Assembly: GCA_903921965.1 (NCBI GenBank)
Contig: CAIXSE010000153.1
Coordinates: forward strand, 1 to 9,967
DNA length: 9,967 nucleotides
Direction: 5' to 3'
DNA from: an uncultured Thermoleophilia bacterium
Lineage (GTDB): Bacteria; Actinomycetota; Thermoleophilia; UBA2241
Positions 1-7,077 of this stretch are shown here, piece after piece; the first letter of the stretch is position 1; the number at the start of each line of letters is the position of its first letter. A program made the position numbers and the translations under genes. Below the pieces are notes generated by a model. That model saw only the letters and a list, made by a program, of their open reading frames with translations, made no database searches and was not told the DNA's origin.

Positions 1-1
1 C

Positions 2-2083
2 AGCGTGCACGTGCTGGCCGGGCCCAGCCGGATGGAGCCGGGCCCGGACGGCGGGCTCACCCGTCTCGTCGGCTGTCTGCAGGACGTCACCGAGACCCTG
101 CGCCTCCAGCAGGACCTGCGGGACACCGCGGAGCGCTTCCGCCTGCTTGCCGAGAACGCCTCCGACGTGGTGTTCCACCAGGTCGAAGGAGTGATCGAGT
201 GGATCGGGCCGTCGGTCGAGGAGCGGCTGGGCTGGAGAGTCGAGGACCTGGTCGGCCGGCTCACGGTGGCGCTGTGGCATGCGGACGACAGGGAGGCCGT
301 CACGGCGCTGCGCGAGGCGGCCTACGCCGGCGTCCCCGGCCAGGCGGAGGCGAGGATCCGCACGCGGGACGGCCGCTACGTGTGGGTGGACGCGACGGTC
401 CGGCCGTACACGGCCGAGGATGGGCGCAGCGGCATGGTCGGGGCGCTCCGCGACATCCAGGCGGAAGTGGAGGCCCGCGAAGCGGTGGCCGCCAGTGAAG
501 AGCTCTACCGCAGCATCACCTCCACCGCCCACGACGGCATCTTCGTGCACACCCGCGAGGGCCGCATCGTCGCCTGGAACGAGCGGGCGTCCAGCCTGCT
601 GGGGCTCGACACGATGACCGACCTGGACGACCCGCGCGGCGGATGGCAGCTGGGCTCCTGGGAGTTCGTGCACGAGGACGGCAGGCCCTTCACGCCCGAT
701 GAGCGTCCCAGCGTGGTGACGCTGACCACCGGCCAGGCCTGCATCGACGTCGTCGTCGGGTTCACGCGCGACGGCGAGCAGCGCTGGCTCAACGTGTCGA
801 CCAGCCCCCTGACCTCGCCGGGGCAGGACCTGCCGCACGCCGTGGCCGTCACCGTCCGGGACGTCACGGAGGAGCGCCGTGCCCGGGAGGCGCTGCGCGA
901 GTCCGAGGCCATGCGCGACCTCGCGGAGAAGAGCGGCCGCATGGCGAGCTGGAGCACCGACCTCGCCACAGGGGAGACCTCCTGGAGCGCGGGCGTGTCC
1001 GCGCTCTACGACATCGATCGCCGGACGCTGACGCATGAGCCGGCGGGACGTGACCTGATGAGCGCGGTGCTCTCCCGCGTGGACCGGGCGGATCGCGAGG
1101 TGATGCTCCGGCGTCTGCGGCACCCGGAGGCGGGTCGCGCGTCCGTCGTGGACTACCGGGTGCGCCATCGGGACGGGTCCGAGCACATCATCAGCGGTAC
1201 GGCGGAGGTGGAGTACGACGACTCGGGGGCGGCGGTGCGCATCAGCGGCTATCAGCAGGACGTCACCGAGCAGCGGCGCGCCGAAGACGAGATCCGCGCG
1301 CTCAACGCGGACCTGGAGCGTCGCGTCCGGGAGCGTACGGCAGAACTCGCGGCGCGGACGGCCCAGCTGGAAGCGAGCGCCGAGCGCCTGCGCGCCGCCA
1401 ACCTCGAGCTCGAGTCCTTCTCCTACTCCGTCTCGCACGACCTGCGCGCCCCGCTGCGCGCCATCGACGGCTTCAGCGAGATCCTCGTCGAGGATTACGC
1501 CGCCGTGCTCGACGAGGCCGGGCTCGGTCACCTCGCGCGCATCCGCGACGGGGCTCAGCGCATGGGGCGGCTCATCGACGACCTGCTCGCTCTCTCACGC
1601 ATCGGCCGTCACGAGCTGAAGCTCGCGGAGGTCGACCTGAGCGAGACGGCCGCGGCGGTCCTGGCGGACCTCCGGGCCTCAGCGCCCGACCGCCGGGTGG
1701 AGGCCGCCGTCCAGCCCGGCTGTCGCGCGACGGCCGACCGCGGTCTTGTGACCATCCTGCTCACCAACCTCCTGGGCAACGCCTGGAAGTTCACGGCCGG
1801 CCGCCAGACGGCGCACATCGACGTCGGCGCCCGCGAGGAGGGCGGCGCCACCGTCTTCTTCGTGCGCGACGACGGCGCCGGCTTCGATGCCGCCGACGCG
1901 GACAAACTCTTCCGGCCGTTCAGCCGGCTGCACGCCCAGAGCGAGTTCGCCGGCAGCGGGATCGGCCTGGCCATCGTGCAGCGCATCGTGACGCGCCACG
2001 GGGGGCGCTGCTGGGCCGAGGGCGAGGTGGGCGCCGGTGCCACCTTCTTCTTCACGCTGCCCGACCCTGCGGTCGCCGGGTGA
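2..2083 (+). CDS. Multi-PAS sensor histidine kinase, 5' end cut by the window edge
   Basis: Soluble sensor histidine kinase: PAS modules sense a signal and control autophosphorylation of a histidine, normally passed to a response regulator. The frame is open to base 1. Although a GTG lies at base 5, the first residues are the tail of a PAS/PAC domain, so the true start is upstream. Counting from that GTG: PAS tail 1-38; PAS ~42-155; PAS ~166-292 (GRIVAWNE); PAS ~302-424 (RHRDGSEH, then QQDVTE); predicted coiled coil ~425-472; HisKA with SVSHDLRAPLR and phospho-acceptor H478; HATPase with N-box N592, G1 box DDGAGFD 622-628 and G2 box GSGIGLA 650-656. All catalytic boxes look intact. The HisKA resembles the phytochrome-type subgroup. 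No membrane segment is visible, so a cytosolic kinase is likely. No Cys-containing LOV motif (NCRFL) is seen; the ligand is unknown. The next gene is a paralogue. Confidence 0.93.
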   Translation, partial: SVHVLAGPSRMEPGPDGGLTRLVGCLQDVTETLRLQQDLRDTAERFRLLAENASDVVFHQVEGVIEWIGPSVEERLGWRVEDLVGRLTVALWHADDREAVTALREAAYAGVPGQAEARIRTRDGRYVWVDATVRPYTAEDGRSGMVGALRDIQAEVEAREAVAASEELYRSITSTAHDGIFVHTREGRIVAWNERASSLLGLDTMTDLDDPRGGWQLGSWEFVHEDGRPFTPDERPSVVTLTTGQACIDVVVGFTRDGEQRWLNVSTSPLTSPGQDLPHAVAVTVRDVTEERRAREALRESEAMRDLAEKSGRMASWSTDLATGETSWSAGVSALYDIDRRTLTHEPAGRDLMSAVLSRVDRADREVMLRRLRHPEAGRASVVDYRVRHRDGSEHIISGTAEVEYDDSGAAVRISGYQQDVTEQRRAEDEIRALNADLERRVRERTAELAARTAQLEASAERLRAANLELESFSYSVSHDLRAPLRAIDGFSEILVEDYAAVLDEAGLGHLARIRDGAQRMGRLIDDLLALSRIGRHELKLAEVDLSETAAAVLADLRASAPDRRVEAAVQPGCRATADRGLVTILLTNLLGNAWKFTAGRQTAHIDVGAREEGGATVFFVRDDGAGFDAADADKLFRPFSRLHAQSEFAGSGIGLAIVQRIVTRHGGRCWAEGEVGAGATFFFTLPDPAVAG

Positions 2084-2270
2084 CGGGCAGGGTCCATCGA
2101 CGAGCGGGACGTCGCTCGCCGGGCGGGGCGCGCCCGCGTTGCCTGCCGCCCTCCCGGGGCGCGACGCCCGCGTCTCCCTGTCCGGCCGTGCCGCCTGGTC
2201 CTGGTGGTCGAGGCCGCACCCGCGGAGGTCCGCCCTCTCCGTGTGGGATGCATGCCCGTATTGCCGCCGA

Positions 2271-2309
2271 CGGGGTCGCACCTATGGCGTTCGCCATAGA
2301 ACGACCCCG
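2271..2309. promoter_or_regulatory. Strong two-part inverted repeat in the spacer between the kinase genes
   Basis: An 18-bp dyad CTATGGCG-TT-CGCCATAG (2282-2299, 8-bp perfect arms) is flanked by a second perfect 8-bp pair, CGGGGTCG (2271-2278) with CGACCCCG (2302-2309), separated by a 3/2 internal loop. As RNA this is a 39-nt hairpin with about 15-16 pairs. No T-run follows. It could be a U-less terminator for the upstream kinase, although it sits about 190 bases past that stop codon, or a protein-binding operator about 60-100 bases before the next start codon. The structure is certain; its function is inferred. Confidence 0.6.
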
Positions 2310-2344
2310 CAGAACACGCTGTAGGCGGGCACCCAATGCGTGCG

Positions 2345-2350
2345 TACTAT
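2345..2350 (+). promoter_or_regulatory. Possible -10 element for the second kinase gene
   Basis: TACTAT matches five of six positions of the bacterial -10 consensus in an otherwise GC-rich region. It would start transcription just before the AAGGAGG ribosome binding site at 2358-2364. No convincing -35 hexamer is visible 16-18 bases upstream, so this is a weak call. If correct, the 5' untranslated region would be very short and the 2340 GTG could not be used. Confidence 0.25.
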
Positions 2351-2357
2351 CGAGGTG

Positions 2358-2364
2358 AAGGAGG
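2358..2364 (+). promoter_or_regulatory. Ribosome binding site that decides the TTG start
   Basis: AAGGAGG is a full anti-16S match, 8 bases upstream of an in-frame TTG at 2373. The longer reading frame from GTG 2340 has no comparable site upstream, and this site would lie inside it. It therefore supports TTG 2373 as the start. Confidence 0.65.
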
Positions 2365-2372
2365 CGGGCACG

Positions 2373-5300
2373 TTGCATAGTCATTCCCGCGGCACGCAGG
2401 AGTCATCGGGCACGCCCGCGGGCGTGGGCGACGCCTTGCTCGCTGCGGTGGTGTCCGAGCGCGATGGCCTCTTCTTCGTCCTCGACCGCGACCTGCGCTA
2501 CCTCGTCTTCAGCGAGGGGCACGCGCAGGCGTTCCGCGACCTGTACGGGACCGAGGTGGCAGTCGGCAGGCCGATCGCGGACTGCATCACCGTGGAGTCA
2601 GACCGCGAGGAGGTCCTGCCCGATGCCCGGCGGGCGCTGGCGGGCGAGACCTTCACGACCTCGTCCACGTTGGGCGCGGCCGGCAGGGAGCGCTCCTACG
2701 GCCTCACGTGGTCGCCGCTGCGCCTGGCCGACGGCAGCATCGGCGGCGCCGTCCTTTTCGGGCGGGACGTGACCTCGCTGGCCGCGTCGCGGGATGCGCA
2801 GCGCCTCGCCGAAGACCGGCTGCGCGTGCTGATCGACAGCCTGCCCGATGCCGCCTGGCTCGTCGACCGCGACCGCCGCATCCTGCTCGCCAACGAGGCC
2901 TACCGGCTCACGGAGCTCCGCGCGGGCGGCCGTCCGACGGCCGAAGGCGACGTGATCGCGCGCGAGGGCTACGCGCAGGATGTGCTCGACGCCTGGGAGG
3001 CCTGCTACATGCGCGCCTTCGGCGGCGAGGCGTTCACCGCCGAGCTGTCCTACGACGGCGCCGACGGCCGCCACACCTCCGAGGTCACGTTCACACCGCT
3101 GCGCGAGGGCGAGCCGGTCGAGCGCCTCGTGGTCACCGCCAGGGACATCACCGCGCGCAGGCGCGCCGAGGAGGCGCTGGAGGCCGCGGAAGAGCAGTAC
3201 CGCCTCCTCGCCGAGAACGCCGCGGACGTCGTCTTCCGGCAGGTCGACGGCGTGCTGGAGTGGATCGCCCCGTCGGTCAGGGACCTGCTGGGCTGGGACC
3301 CGTCCGACCTCATCGGCCGCACCACCATCGACCTGTTGCACCCCGACGACCGGGAGAGCGCCGCGCGCGCCAGGGCAGCGGCCCACGCCGGTGAGACGAT
3401 CCGGGCGGAGGGCCGCCTCCGGACCAGGGACGGCAGCTACGTGTGGGTGGAGACCGTGGCCCGTCCCTTCACCGCGGCCGGCGGCCGCCCGGGCCAGATC
3501 GGCGCACTGCGCGACGTCACCGCCCGGCGCGCCGCCCTGGACGAGCTCGCCGCCTCGGAACGGCGTCTGCGCGCCACTCTCGACTCCATGCTCGACCCGC
3601 ACGTGCTGCTCGAGGCCGTGCGCGACGGGGACGGACGGATCGTCGATTTCACCTACGCCGACGCCAACCGCGCGGCGTGTTTCTACATGGACATGGCGCC
3701 CGAGGAGCTCGTCGGCGCCACGGTGCTCGAGCTGCTGCCCGGTCAGGCGAGCTCGGGCATGCTCGCGCTCTACGCCGAGGCGCTCGAATCGGGCGAACCG
3801 CTCGTGCTGGACGACTACGCGTACCCGCACGAGATCGTCGGCTCCGAACGCCGCTACGACATCCGCGGGGTGCGCGTCGGCGACGCCCTCAGCTTCACCT
3901 GGCGGGACGTGACGGAGCGGCACGAAGACGAGCGGCGGCTCGCCGCATCCGAGGAGCTGTACCGCTCCGTCGTCTCGACGTCGCACGAGGCCATCTTCGT
4001 CCAGCAGCCCGGAGGGCGCATCGTCGCCTGGAACGACGCAGCCACCCGTGTCTACGGCATCGCCGAGGCCGCGGCGCTCTCCAGCCCGGATGGACTCACG
4101 CACCTGCTCCCCGACGTGGTGCGCGAAGACGGGAGCCCCGTCCCCGTGGACGAACTGCCGTCGCGGCGCACGCTCGCCACCGGCGAGCCTTTCTGCGACG
4201 TCGTCCTCGGCTTCCGCCGTGGCGACGAGCAGCGCTGGATCAGCGTCTCCACGAGTCCGCTCTTCGAGGACGGCGACGACGCGCCCCGTGCGGTCGTCGT
4301 CAGCGCGGGGGACATCACCGACGCTCGAGAGGCCGAGCGCGCGCTGCGTCGCATCGAGGCGGCGCGCGACGCCGCCGAGCGAGCCGGCCTTACCGGCGTC
4401 ATGCAGGTCGACTTCGAGAACGACACGATCCTGTGGTCGCTCGGCATGTACGCGCTCTACGACATCCCCGTTGACGGGTCCGTCGGGCTTGCGGTCGACC
4501 GGCAGCTGCGTCTGGGCGCCGTCGCCTCGCGGCTCGCACCCGATGACGTTGAGCGTTTCCAGGAGGCGATCAGGACGGCGCGCGCAGGGACTCCTTCATG
4601 GGCCACCGACCTGCGCGTGCTCCACCGCGACGGAGGCGAGCATGTGCTGCGTCACACCGTGTCGCCCGCGCGTGGCCCGGACGGCCGCATCGTCAGGCTC
4701 GACGTGCTCTGCCAGGACGTCACCGCCGCCCTCGCCGCCGGGGAGGAGATCGCTCGTCTCTCGGCGATGCGCGACGTCGCCGAGGAGGTTGCTCGCCAGG
4801 GCAGCTGGCGATGGGACCTCGACACGAACGAGGTGGAGTGGTCGGCGGAGATGTACCGCCTGCACGACCTCGACCCGGCCGAGCTCCACGGCGAGTTCGC
4901 CGTCGTGATCGAGACGCGCCTGCACGCCGACGACAGGCCTGCGGCCACGGCTGCCGTGGCCAGGTACCTCGCCGAGGGCGGCCCTCTGGAGTACCGGTAT
5001 CGCGCCGTGCACCGTGACGGGAGTGTCCGTGTCATCGAGACGATCGGCACCCAGGTCGAAGGTGAGGCGGACGGCGCCCGGATCCTGAGCGGCTACTCCC
5101 GCGACGTCACCGCCGAGGTCGCCGCCGCCGCCGAGGTCGCGCGCCTGCAGCAGATGCGCGACCGCGCCGAGGAGATTGCCCGGGTGGGCAGCGTCGGCGT
5201 GGACCTGGAGACCGGTGCGTCGACCTGGTCGCCGGAGGTCTACCGGCTGCTGGACGTCGATCCCGAGGCAGGGCCACGCGGCTTCCTCGCGCTCCTCGAG

Positions 5301-6278
5301 ACGCGCGTGCACCCCGACGACCGTGACGGCCTGCGCGACTCTTTCGCCCTGCCGGCTGCCGGGGACGCCTCTCTCGCCAGCGACTTCCGGGTCGTCTGGC
5401 GGGACGGCTCGGAGCACGTCCTGCACCGTGAGGCGACGGTCGAGCGCGACGGCGACGGCCGGCCCCTGCGCGTCACCGGCTACCTGCAGGACGTCACCGC
5501 GCAGCGCGCCCTCGAGGAGCGCCTGCGGCACTTCAACGAGGAGCTCGCCGACCGCGTCTTCGAGCGCACCGCCCAGCTCGAGGCCGCCAATCGCGAGCTC
5601 GAGGCCTTCGTCTACTCGGCCGCGCACGACCTGCGCGCCCCGCTGCGCGCCATCGACGGCTTCAGCGAGCTCGTCGCCGAGGGCGCCGCCGACAGGCTGA
5701 ACGAGGCCGAGCGGGCCGACCTGCAGCGCGTGCGCGGCGCCGCCCAGCGCATGGCCCTGCTCATCGACCACCTCATGACGCTCGCCCGCGCCAGCCGCCA
5801 GGAGCCGAGCCTCGAGCCGGTCGACGTCACGCGCCTGGTCTGCAACGTGGCCGCCGAGGTCTGCGGCCCCGAGCCGCAGCGGCCGCTCGAGCTCGTGGTC
5901 GCTCCCGGTCTCACCGCCGTGACCGACGCCGGCATCCTGCGCCAGGTCCTCACCGACCTCTTCGAGAACGCCTGGAAGTTCACGGCCCGCCACGAGACGG
6001 CGCGCATCGAGGTCGGCAGCTGCGAGGTGGACGGCGAGAGCGCCTTCTTCGTGCGCGACGACGGCGCCGGCTTCGACCCGGCTGCAGCCACGCACCTCTT
6101 CGGCCCCTTCCAGCGCTACCACGCGGCCGCCGACTTCCCCGGCGACGGCATCGGCCTCGCCACGGTGCAGCGCCTTCTGGCCCGCCTCGGGGGGCGCGTC
6201 TGGGCCGAGGCGGAGGTCGAGAAGGGGGCGACGTTCTACTTCACGGTGGGGAGCCGCGGGTCGCGGGCGCGCAGCTGA
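2373..6278 (+). CDS. Large soluble histidine kinase with eight PAS-like modules
   Basis: Sensor histidine kinase of about 1301 residues from TTG 2373, chosen for its AAGGAGG site; GTG 2340 would add 11 residues. Approximate modules from the TTG: PAS1 19-140, PAS2 147-263, PAS3 275-385, PAS4 393-515, PAS5 526-652, then three similar PAS_3-type units, PAS6 657-784, PAS7 793-914 and PAS8 924-1044. Most end in a (R)D(V/I)T-type PAC signature. A coiled coil (~1045-1078) leads to HisKA with AAHDLRAPLR and acceptor H1085. The HATPase has N1199, DDGAGFD at 1229-1235 and GDGIGLA at 1257-1263. The catalytic boxes look intact. No transmembrane segment, receiver domain or GAF domain is seen, so it is likely cytosolic with a partner encoded elsewhere. 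PAS3, PAS5, PAS6-8 and the core each have a counterpart in the preceding kinase, so the two are tandem paralogues. Ligands and target are unknown. Confidence 0.93.
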   Translation: MHSHSRGTQESSGTPAGVGDALLAAVVSERDGLFFVLDRDLRYLVFSEGHAQAFRDLYGTEVAVGRPIADCITVESDREEVLPDARRALAGETFTTSSTLGAAGRERSYGLTWSPLRLADGSIGGAVLFGRDVTSLAASRDAQRLAEDRLRVLIDSLPDAAWLVDRDRRILLANEAYRLTELRAGGRPTAEGDVIAREGYAQDVLDAWEACYMRAFGGEAFTAELSYDGADGRHTSEVTFTPLREGEPVERLVVTARDITARRRAEEALEAAEEQYRLLAENAADVVFRQVDGVLEWIAPSVRDLLGWDPSDLIGRTTIDLLHPDDRESAARARAAAHAGETIRAEGRLRTRDGSYVWVETVARPFTAAGGRPGQIGALRDVTARRAALDELAASERRLRATLDSMLDPHVLLEAVRDGDGRIVDFTYADANRAACFYMDMAPEELVGATVLELLPGQASSGMLALYAEALESGEPLVLDDYAYPHEIVGSERRYDIRGVRVGDALSFTWRDVTERHEDERRLAASEELYRSVVSTSHEAIFVQQPGGRIVAWNDAATRVYGIAEAAALSSPDGLTHLLPDVVREDGSPVPVDELPSRRTLATGEPFCDVVLGFRRGDEQRWISVSTSPLFEDGDDAPRAVVVSAGDITDAREAERALRRIEAARDAAERAGLTGVMQVDFENDTILWSLGMYALYDIPVDGSVGLAVDRQLRLGAVASRLAPDDVERFQEAIRTARAGTPSWATDLRVLHRDGGEHVLRHTVSPARGPDGRIVRLDVLCQDVTAALAAGEEIARLSAMRDVAEEVARQGSWRWDLDTNEVEWSAEMYRLHDLDPAELHGEFAVVIETRLHADDRPAATAAVARYLAEGGPLEYRYRAVHRDGSVRVIETIGTQVEGEADGARILSGYSRDVTAEVAAAAEVARLQQMRDRAEEIARVGSVGVDLETGASTWSPEVYRLLDVDPEAGPRGFLALLETRVHPDDRDGLRDSFALPAAGDASLASDFRVVWRDGSEHVLHREATVERDGDGRPLRVTGYLQDVTAQRALEERLRHFNEELADRVFERTAQLEAANRELEAFVYSAAHDLRAPLRAIDGFSELVAEGAADRLNEAERADLQRVRGAAQRMALLIDHLMTLARASRQEPSLEPVDVTRLVCNVAAEVCGPEPQRPLELVVAPGLTAVTDAGILRQVLTDLFENAWKFTARHETARIEVGSCEVDGESAFFVRDDGAGFDPAAATHLFGPFQRYHAAADFPGDGIGLATVQRLLARLGGRVWAEAEVEKGATFYFTVGSRGSRARS

Positions 6279-6335
6279 GCGAGGCCTGGCGGTCGGCCCG
6301 CTGCGGTTTCGGGGAACGGACCGGCGAGACGGGGT

Positions 6336-6363
6336 TTGGAGAGGTGTTACCGCGAGGTAACCT
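6336..6363 (+). promoter_or_regulatory. Putative promoter with an overlapping operator-like dyad
   Basis: The perfect dyad GTTACC-GCGA-GGTAAC occupies 6346-6361. It falls between a weak -35-like TTGGAG (6336-6341) and a weak -10-like TAACCT (6358-6363), spaced 16 bases apart, about 45 bases before the next start codon. That geometry suits a repressor-binding site over a promoter, but both hexamers match the consensus at only about three of six positions. The dyad is seen directly; the promoter is inferred. Confidence 0.4.
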
Positions 6364-6407
6364 AAGGGCAGTCCGACGTTCCCGGTACCCTCAGGAGGAT
6401 CCCCGTC

Positions 6408-6863
6408 ATGCCCGACGACATCCAGAAGGAACTCGAAGACATCGAGGCCATGTTCGTGCAGGTCGCGAAGTCGTACACGGCCGACGGCGGCCAGGTCTCG
6501 TTCCACGGCCTCGCCCCAGCCACGCTCTTCTTCTCCGACCGTCCCCAGCGCGTGGTCGGCCACCTCACGGCGCAGCAGTTCGTCGACGAGTGGGGCAAGG
6601 GCGAGAACAGCTTCGCCGCCGACCCGCCCAACGCCGTGATCAGCTTCCTCGAGGCCGGCGACGAGGCGCCGGAGGACGCCATCGTCGTGCTCAAGGACCC
6701 GAAGCTCGAGGGCGACACCATCACCTACGGCTACGAGGTGCTCGAGGGCGCCGTACCGGCGAGCGGCGAACACGTCTCCGTGTTCATCGACCCGTTCGGG
6801 CGCCCGCTCTCGCCGGTCTCCCTGGCCGGCATGAACCGCAGGGCGCGGAGGCGCGGGCTCTGA
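6408..6863 (+). CDS. Conserved small protein of unknown function, 151 aa
   Basis: I do not recognise a characterised function. The ATG at 6408 has AGGAGG at 6393-6398 with a 9-base spacer, so the start is well supported. The protein opens with an acidic, probably helical segment (1-20) without a signal peptide or membrane helix, then a beta-rich body. Notable stretches are FFSDRPQRVVGHLT (41-54), SFAADPPNAVISF (68-80), VVLKDPKLEGDTITY (93-107) and VFIDPFGRPLSPVS (125-138), ending in an Arg-rich tail, RRARRR. From memory, similar FSDRP, ADPPNA and LxFID patterns occur in uncharacterised bacterial proteins that often carry a signal peptide. That is recollection, not a search. If correct, this cytosolic version is a variant. 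It is probably monocistronic: its own promoter-like dyad lies upstream and a strong terminator stem downstream. Confidence 0.82.
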   Translation: MPDDIQKELEDIEAMFVQVAKSYTADGGQVSFHGLAPATLFFSDRPQRVVGHLTAQQFVDEWGKGENSFAADPPNAVISFLEAGDEAPEDAIVVLKDPKLEGDTITYGYEVLEGAVPASGEHVSVFIDPFGRPLSPVSLAGMNRRARRRGL

Positions 6864-6881
6864 GAAGCCGCGTCACGTTCT

Positions 6882-6899
6882 GCCGGGCTTCTGCCCGGC
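6882..6899 (+). terminator. First stem-loop after the 151-aa protein gene
   Basis: Perfect 7-bp stem GCCGGGC-TTCT-GCCCGGC, 19 bases past the stop codon at 6863. It has a compact tetraloop and no U-tract. It lies directly before a longer stem-loop, so the pair probably forms a tandem terminator or 3'-end stabiliser. Confidence 0.5.
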
Positions 6900-6903
6900 G
6901 GCA

Positions 6904-6941
6904 GGAAGAGGGCGGCTCGAGACCTCCGGCCGCCCTCTTCC
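6904..6941 (+). terminator. Strong 13-bp stem-loop, probable U-less terminator
   Basis: GGAAGAGGGCGGC (6904-6916) pairs perfectly with GCCGCCCTCTTCC (6929-6941) around a 12-base loop. No T-run follows, as is common for proposed actinobacterial terminators. Its place 40-80 bases past the 151-aa gene and about 135 bases before the channel gene suggests that it separates two transcription units. It would fold equally well on the other strand. Confidence 0.65.
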
Positions 6942-7077
6942 GCGTACGACACCGCACGCGCCGTCCCCTGCAGCCGCCGGCAGGCGAGCGCCGCCCCGGC
7001 GCGAATGGTACGAGGACGACATGACGGGCGGCCGCGGCACGCACCGGGGCACGCCGGCAGAAGACGGGAGGTCACGG

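Noticed and set aside
2101..2135. Short inverted repeats CGAGCG...CGCTCG and GGGCGCGCCC just after the first kinase
   Set aside because: Arms of 5-6 bp of G and C are expected by chance in this composition, and there is no T-run, so I do not call a terminator here.
2598..4103. 501-codon open frame on the minus strand
   Set aside because: Same composition artefact opposite the PAS region; no domain signature and no start site.
2..6278. LOV, haem or phytochrome light sensing by the kinases
   Set aside because: The HisKA looks phytochrome-like, but no GAF/PHY domain, bilin-binding Cys or LOV Cys motif is visible.
4596..6773. 725-codon open frame on the minus strand opposite the second kinase
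   Set aside because: In GC3-biased genes the antisense frame stays open by default. Its sequence is low-complexity, rich in Gly/Val/Asp/Ala/Arg, lacks known motifs, and opposes a clear kinase.
6344..7024. Plus-strand frame of 226 codons overlapping the 151-aa gene
   Set aside because: No ribosome binding site and Arg/Gly/Pro-rich shadow composition; the other frame has AGGAGG and coherent motifs.
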